Assembly (NCBI GenBank): GCA_964575975.1
Contig: CAZNTU010000200.1
Location: 1-10,366, forward strand
Direction of reading: 5' to 3'
DNA: 10,366 nt
From: G963674505 sp964575975
GTDB lineage: Bacteria > Desulfobacterota > Desulfobacteria > Desulfobacterales > SKZT01
This document shows positions 6,886-10,366 of this stretch, one piece after another (the first letter of the stretch is position 1; the number at the start of each line of letters is the position of its first letter). The translations under genes were made by a program, and so were the position numbers. The notes beneath the pieces are model-generated. The model did no database searches. It worked only from the letters and a program-made list of their open reading frames with translations, and was not told where the DNA came from.

Positions 6886-6914
6886 ATATAACCGCATTAT
6901 GCAACGACCGTCAA
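6886..6914 (-). promoter_or_regulatory. Sigma-70-type promoter reading toward HU
   Basis: TTGACG (6914-6909), a 17-base spacer and TTATAT (6891-6886) on the minus strand: near-consensus boxes at ideal spacing. The expected start near 6879 gives HU a leader of about 210 bases. Confidence 0.72.
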
Positions 6915-6990
6915 GTGTTTGTTTGCCATTTATTCGCACAAAACCCTTTATTTGCAACATTCTGAACAATATGCGACCCGTTTTCCCTTC

Positions 6991-7326
6991 CTAATCGGAC
7001 AAGATGTCGTCGTATTCCTCGTCAAGCTGAATGCTTTTATGGCATACGGGACAATAGAAATAGTTGGGGTAAGGGTCCTTTCCGCATTTCGCGCACACCC
7101 TGCCGGAATTCGAACCCGATTTTTTACCCCGTCCGCCTTTCCCGCCCTCCAGGATTCCGTCCTTCTTGTTCTTCGCGTATTCCCGGGATCTTTTCAGCTT
7201 CGCCTTCTGGCATTCCGGGTCGCTGCAATACTCCGCAGACTGCTTATACATGGCCGGAACGAATTCCTTTCCGCACGCCCGGCAAATTTTGCTTTTCGAT
7301 GTCGTATGGTTCGCCTCGTCGCTCAT
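6991..7326 (-). CDS. Small protein with two zinc-ribbon motifs
   Basis: 111 residues of unknown function. Two four-cysteine clusters are visible: CRAC with YCSDPEC (C15, C18, C34, C39) and CAKC with YCPVC (C78, C81, C92, C95). Each should bind one zinc. The first resembles the short knuckles in which CxxC is followed by a C-x4-C. The clusters are joined by a Lys/Gly-rich, probably flexible linker (41-76, e.g. KAKLKRSREYAKNKK, GGKGGRGKKSG), and the tail is acidic (DEEYDDILSD). Zinc binding plus a basic linker suggests nucleic-acid or protein contact, but that is inference. GAGG lies 7 bases before the ATG. The gene stands between HU and the DUF418 gene on the same strand, with 322- and 173-base gaps, so probably its own unit. 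Confidence 0.8.
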   Translation of the reverse strand: MSDEANHTTSKSKICRACGKEFVPAMYKQSAEYCSDPECQKAKLKRSREYAKNKKDGILEGGKGGRGKKSGSNSGRVCAKCGKDPYPNYFYCPVCHKSIQLDEEYDDILSD

Positions 7327-7445
7327 TTAAAAGCCTCGGTCGATTCATTGAATATTGAGGACGCCTCGTTCGGCAATGCAAACCGGGTCGGCGTCCCTCG
7401 AGCCTTCGCGGTTCTTTCGATTTCACCCGCGCAACCGCTAAGTAC

Positions 7446-7457
7446 ACGAAGATTCGT
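7446..7457. promoter_or_regulatory. Short palindrome upstream of the zinc-ribbon gene
   Basis: ACGAA-GA-TTCGT is a 5+5 inverted repeat about 120 bases before the zinc-ribbon gene. On the minus strand it falls within the 17-base gap between TTGAAA and a weak TACTTA, so it could be an operator in a weak promoter. Confidence 0.25.
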
Positions 7458-7499
7458 CGTCTTTCAAGTCGGGCCGCCTTTGTCCTCGGACGCCGGCCG

Positions 7500-8603
7500 T
7501 CAGCCGGCCCTTTCCTCCGAAAACCGACGCATAATCCATTCGAGCGGTCCCGTCCCGTATTTTTTCTCCCAATAATACGAAAATAAAATTGCCGCAATAT
7601 TAAATACGACCGACAAGAACAAAACGAACAAGAGCGGTTGGTTCTCGACAAGAAGGCCAAGCCGGTCCAAAATACCCATCCCCACGAAAACGTGCCCCAC
7701 GTAGATGGTCAGGGCCATCCTCCCGGTGGCGACTACGGGGCGCGTCCACGCCGCGTCCTTGGAAAGATCCACGATGTAGAGACTCGCCATGATCGCCATG
7801 AAAGCCGTGGAGGCGCCGGAGGCGACGAAAAAGACCGAAGGGGGATACGGAGTCGTCTGCAAATAATAGTCGAGTTCCGGCGCCATCGGCCATACCTTCG
7901 GAAGAGCATGCAACGCAAGCGCCGCCCGGGACGCCGCTTCCGACAAACAGAAAACGGAAAGGCCCGCGAAAAACACTCTTTTTCGAAACGCGACCCTCCG
8001 CAAATCCTGCCTTCCCAGCCACATCCCCGTCAAAAGAAACCCCGCCCACGGAAAAACCGGAAAATATCCGTTGAAAAGCATGTGGCGCGCCATTCCCTCG
8101 AAGGACCAGAAGTCCAAATATTCCATCTCGTTGAAATCCCAGCCCGTCGTGTAATCGAACAGAACCGTCAACAGAACCGAAATGCCCGTAAAAGCGAGCG
8201 CGCAAACCAAAAGAACGCGCCCGGACGCCGCGACAAGCAACAGGGCCACGAGCAAATACGCGCTGTAGAAATGAAGAATGTCGGGAGGCCAAATCTTGGT
8301 GTAGGACAGGCCGAGGGCGAATAGAAACAACGCCCGCTTCGACAGTTGGCGCCGGCTCCGGGCGATGAACGCGGGCTCTTGAAATTCGAAAGCCTCCCTG
8401 GCCATGAAAGAGACGCCCACCCCCGTCAGCATTACGAACAATGCGGCAGCCCTTCCCTCCAATGCGTCAAGAACCGCAGCCAGCCAATAAGGTCCCGAAT
8501 CCTCGCCCCCCATGGCCGCGTTGAAATTGATCAACACCATCCCGAATATGGCAAGGGCACGGGCGAAATCGATCCCCCGAACCCTGCCGGTCGTCGTTGG
8601 CAA
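7500..8603 (-). CDS. DUF418 / heparan-acetyltransferase-like multi-pass membrane protein
   Basis: A 367-residue inner-membrane protein with about ten hydrophobic segments. The N-terminus RVRGIDFARALAIFGMVLIN (7-26) is typical of the DUF1624/HGSNAT and YeiB-like acyltransferase group. The C-terminal half is DUF418-like, ending with VGHVFVGMGI, SYYWEKKYGTGPLEWIMRRF (about residues 340-360). Related proteins move acyl groups across the membrane onto sugars or other envelope molecules, but the substrate here is unknown. The start is a TTG at 8603: AAGGAG lies 9 bases before it, no ATG or GTG fits, and the family N-terminus begins right after. It is divergent from the regulator gene at 9148, and shares a 544-base non-coding region with it. 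A perfect GCCGGC inverted repeat (7492-7508) covers its stop codon but has no T-tract. Confidence 0.85.
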   Translation of the reverse strand: MPTTTGRVRGIDFARALAIFGMVLINFNAAMGGEDSGPYWLAAVLDALEGRAAALFVMLTGVGVSFMAREAFEFQEPAFIARSRRQLSKRALFLFALGLSYTKIWPPDILHFYSAYLLVALLLVAASGRVLLVCALAFTGISVLLTVLFDYTTGWDFNEMEYLDFWSFEGMARHMLFNGYFPVFPWAGFLLTGMWLGRQDLRRVAFRKRVFFAGLSVFCLSEAASRAALALHALPKVWPMAPELDYYLQTTPYPPSVFFVASGASTAFMAIMASLYIVDLSKDAAWTRPVVATGRMALTIYVGHVFVGMGILDRLGLLVENQPLLFVLFLSVVFNIAAILFSYYWEKKYGTGPLEWIMRRFSEERAG

Positions 8604-8705
8604 CTCTCGTTACTCCTTTTGCACCTTTTTATATATATGCTTCCATAAACTTTGTATTAGGCGATATCCAAGAGAAAATCAAACAACGTATTCGCCTCCT
8701 TGGTC

Positions 8706-8725
8706 TCGAATCCGTCTCGCCACCA
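8706..8725 (+). other. tRNA-3'-end-like sequence without a tRNA body
   Basis: TCGAATCCGTCTCGCCACCA looks like a T-loop, acceptor strand and CCA end, but the span from the T-stem to CCA is 14 bases instead of 16, and no cloverleaf fits upstream. It may be a decayed attachment-site copy. Chance similarity cannot be excluded. Confidence 0.35.
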
Positions 8726-8751
8726 GTTCGATAAAGCCTATCAAATCCCGA

Positions 8752-8782
8752 ATTGGGGTGGATTGGGGTACATAAAGGGGTA
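8752..8782 (+). repeat. Cluster of short GGGGT direct repeats
   Basis: ATTGGGGT occurs at 8752-8759 and 8762-8769, exactly 10 bases apart, and a third GGGGTA at 8777-8782. Spacing of about one helical turn suggests binding sites for a protein, for example a regulator or the arm sites of a tyrosine recombinase. Confidence 0.5.
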
Positions 8783-8831
8783 GTTTGGTCGCCTTGAAAA
8801 ATGGCACGCAAAGATAATTTTTCAATTTTTA

Positions 8832-8860
8832 TTGCAATTTGTTTCCGAGGGATGCATAAT
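8832..8860 (+). promoter_or_regulatory. Sigma-70-type promoter of the LuxR-type regulator
   Basis: TTGCAA (8832-8837), a 17-base spacer and CATAAT (8855-8860), preceded by a T/A-rich stretch resembling an UP element (about 8814-8831). The expected start near 8867 leaves a leader of about 280 bases. Confidence 0.6.
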
Positions 8861-9050
8861 AGCGTTTATTGGAAGAAAAACAGATTCAATACGAATTCCA
8901 ATTTTCGTTTTCCATCTCGCACTTCGCTTTTTCCTCAAGCTTACGACATTTCCACAAGGCTGATCACGCCGCTATGTTAGGTCGGGCTTTCAACTTCCGT
9001 TATTCCGCCTATCCAACCAAAAGTCCGAACCACATTAAATACGCGGGGAT

Positions 9051-9084
9051 AAAAGCCGTCGTTAAAAATCAAAAGGCGGCTTTT
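9051..9084 (+). terminator. Hairpin with A- and T-tracts in the regulator leader
   Basis: AAAAGCCG (9051-9058) pairs perfectly with CGGCTTTT (9077-9084) around an 18-base loop. The A4/T4 ends would make it a weak terminator on either strand. It lies between the promoter at 8832 and the gene at 9148, so it may be an attenuator. Confidence 0.4.
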
Positions 9085-9147
9085 CCGATACACCGATTTC
9101 AAGTGTGAAATTCTGGTGATCGTGGATTATTTTCAAGGAGTTCATCC

Positions 9148-9822
9148 ATGAATATTATTTTTTTGATAGGACAACCGAATCTTCAGAATCACCTGCTTAA
9201 AAATTTCCTGGCGGAAAAGTTCGAAGTGGAATGCAAATGCGACCATTCCCTCGACATGGTTCCGCTCAAGGCAAACGAAAGGGGGATCGGTTCGTTCGTC
9301 CTGCTTTGGGACTGTTCGAGCAATTCGCCCGACCTCCTCTGGAAAGAGATAAACAGCGGGTTTTGTCCGAAAACCATCCATTGTTGCATCGCGTTGCTGA
9401 ACCTCGAATCAGACGCCGCCATAGATCGAAAAGCCGTGCTAAAAGGCCTCCGCGGAATTTTTTTCGAAAACGACACTCCGGAAACGATCGCGAAGGGCCT
9501 CGAATGCATTCTAAACGGCCAGCTTTGGCTCAGGCGCGATACCCTTACCCGCATCATCTTCGAAAACTCCAATCCCGAGCACGATACGAACGCCGACATC
9601 AATCTAACTTTTCGCGAACAAGAGATTTTAAGACTCCTAGCGACCGGCATCTCCAACAACGAAATCGCCGACAAACTGTTCATCAGCCATAACACGGTAA
9701 AAACTCATATTTACAACATCTTTCAAAAGATCAACGTGCCGAACCGCCTCCAAGCGACTCTTTGGGCGGCAAAACACCTGCAAAGCCCGATGCGAATCGA
9801 CGCTACAGCGAAATCGGCTTAA
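9148..9822 (+). CDS. CsgD/VpsT-like LuxR-family transcriptional regulator
   Basis: A 224-residue DNA-binding regulator. The N-terminal domain (1-145) has a receiver-like fold pattern but lacks the acidic pair after strand 1 (MNIIFLIGQP); D55 in VLLWDCS is at the usual phospho-acceptor place. The C-terminal LuxR helix-turn-helix (about 151-214) is clear: LTFREQEILRLLATGISNNE, then IADKLFISHNTVKTHIYNIF and VPNRLQA. Overall spacing and motifs such as LRGIFFENDTPETIAKGLEC resemble CsgD of E. coli and VpsT of Vibrio, which control biofilm matrix genes. VpsT binds cyclic di-GMP through W[FLM][TS]R; here the same position reads WLRR (127-130), one residue off. AAGGAG lies 7 bases before the ATG. It reads toward an ATPase gene 63 bases downstream, probably its target or operon partner. 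Confidence 0.87.
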   Translation: MNIIFLIGQPNLQNHLLKNFLAEKFEVECKCDHSLDMVPLKANERGIGSFVLLWDCSSNSPDLLWKEINSGFCPKTIHCCIALLNLESDAAIDRKAVLKGLRGIFFENDTPETIAKGLECILNGQLWLRRDTLTRIIFENSNPEHDTNADINLTFREQEILRLLATGISNNEIADKLFISHNTVKTHIYNIFQKINVPNRLQATLWAAKHLQSPMRIDATAKSA

Positions 9823-9885
9823 AATCCGTTCCTTTTCCTGAAAAAGCGATTATGCAATCCTAACAATATAAGAAAGGGAAATAAC

Positions 9886-10366
9886 ATGGGAAAACCGTTG
9901 GGAACCAGAGCCGTCGAAAAGGGGATCGTCTCGACAGAAGAGCTTCACAAGGCCCTTCAACGACAACAGATGTTCGGCGGAAAGCTTGGATACAACATGG
10001 TCGCGCTCGGATACATGTCCGACTCCGAGCTTGCCGGGCTTTTGCGGTTCTTTCCCGAACCGCCGAAAGACGTCGAAGAAACCAAGCTCGACGGCGATTT
10101 CGTATCCGACCTTATCTTGAAGCACGCGCTCTACATCAAAAGCTTTACCATTCCGTTGCTGTCCGAAAAGACGAAACTACCCGACTCCGTCCTGTCGCAG
10201 TGCGTCAGCGAACTTCGCCACAACCGGCTGACCGAAATCACCAAGGCGGACCCGTCGTTTTCGTACAAGGAATACGAATACAGAATTACCGACGCGGGAA
10301 TAAGGCGAGCCTTGGGTTTGCTGGAGGAAAGCAAATATGTCGGCCCCGCTCCGGTTTCCTTGGAGG
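9886..10366 (+). CDS. N-terminal part of an ATPase with MshEN-like and winged-helix-like domains (3' truncated)
   Basis: The frame is open from the ATG at 9886 (AAAGGGAA just upstream) to the window edge, 160 codons. Residues 5-56 hold two half-repeats of the MshEN/GspE-N type: LGTRAVEKGIVSTEELHKAL (5-24, then QRQ), and KLGYNMVALGYMSDSELAGL (33-52). In MshE such a domain binds cyclic di-GMP. Residues about 72-150 look like a winged helix (LILKHALYIKSFTIP, FSYKEYEYRITDAGIRRALG), ending in ESKYVGPAPVSLE. From memory, this wing plus the YVGPAP motif precedes an AAA+ domain in a family of bacterial ATPases found near pilus or secretion genes. The ATPase core itself lies beyond the window, so the enzyme call is inference; the MshEN-like repeats are seen directly. 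It follows the CsgD-like regulator by 63 bases. Confidence 0.7.
   Translation, partial: MGKPLGTRAVEKGIVSTEELHKALQRQQMFGGKLGYNMVALGYMSDSELAGLLRFFPEPPKDVEETKLDGDFVSDLILKHALYIKSFTIPLLSEKTKLPDSVLSQCVSELRHNRLTEITKADPSFSYKEYEYRITDAGIRRALGLLEESKYVGPAPVSLE

Larger units (their letters stand above)
8604..9147. other. Divergent non-coding region between the DUF418 gene and the LuxR-type regulator
   Basis: Richer in A and T than the flanking genes, with no convincing reading frame. From left to right it holds an AT-rich stretch with TATATATA (about 8630-8637) close to the DUF418 start, a tRNA-3'-end-like sequence (8706-8725), three GGGGT repeats (8755-8782), a promoter toward the regulator (8832-8860) with a T/A-rich stretch ahead of it, and a hairpin (9051-9084). 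Confidence 0.6.

Noticed and set aside
6665..6904. Minus-strand frame of 79 codons ending on the HU start
   Set aside because: Its TTG start lies between the -35 and -10 of the HU promoter and has no ribosome binding site. The ATGA overlap with HU is kept only as a remark.
7492..7508. GCCGGC-CGTCA-GCCGGC as terminator of the DUF418 gene
   Set aside because: The hairpin is perfect but overlaps the stop codon and has no T-tract on the minus strand.
6919..7575. Long plus-strand frame of 218 codons
   Set aside because: It is antisense to the zinc-ribbon gene and the end of the DUF418 gene, which both have ribosome binding sites and family motifs. The product has low-complexity, arginine/phenylalanine-rich composition and no recognisable domain.
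8660..8725. A complete tRNA gene ending in CCA
   Set aside because: GGCGA at 8660 could pair with TCGCC, but the span is 66 bases, the T-stem to CCA distance is two bases short, and no D-arm or anticodon arm forms.
8802..8817. Sigma-54 promoter beginning with TGGCAC
   Set aside because: The -24-like TGGCAC is present, but the -12 element (TTGCA or similar) is absent at the required distance.
8869..9108. Plus-strand frame of 79 codons in the regulator leader
   Set aside because: TTG start without ribosome binding site, AT-rich, no motif; more likely leader RNA.

Overview
The window comes from a Gram-negative (diderm) bacterium: it carries four of the Mla lipid-transport genes, an outer-membrane-lipid partner protein and exported proteins. 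The gene mix (mla genes followed by an MTA/SAH deaminase and an adenine deaminase, an HU gene, and a MshEN-type ATPase) and the moderate-to-high GC content make a Desulfobacterota (Desulfovibrio-like) host my best guess. That is inference; no rRNA or tRNA gene is present to confirm it.

Plus-strand operon, 1-6070: the 3' part of an MlaF-type ABC ATPase, then mlaD, mlaC, mlaA, mtaD and ade, closed by a strong intrinsic terminator. mlaA and mtaD abut at a single in-frame TAG, and mtaD and ade overlap by ATGA. The first four encoded proteins belong to the envelope phospholipid pathway. The last two deaminate by-products of adenine metabolism (methylthioadenosine/S-adenosylhomocysteine and adenine). 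The most unusual protein is the MlaF, which carries a C-terminal domain that reads as a degenerate GGDEF domain. Its catalytic and inhibitory sites are both lost.

Middle, 6071-8603: a non-coding stretch with possible RNA structure and one small 23-residue ORF with a good ribosome binding site, then three minus-strand genes: HU, a double zinc-ribbon protein, and a DUF418-type membrane protein. HU has a long leader; its promoter runs almost at once into a terminator-like hairpin.

Right end, 8604-10366: a 544-base non-coding region holds a tRNA-3'-end-like scar, short GGGGT repeats and a good promoter. It is followed by a CsgD/VpsT-like LuxR regulator and the start of an ATPase gene with an N-terminal MshEN-like domain, cut off by the window end. 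Both families are known for cyclic-di-GMP-linked control of surface structures, so this looks like the edge of a pilus, secretion or matrix locus.

No rRNA, complete tRNA, CRISPR array or transposase was seen.
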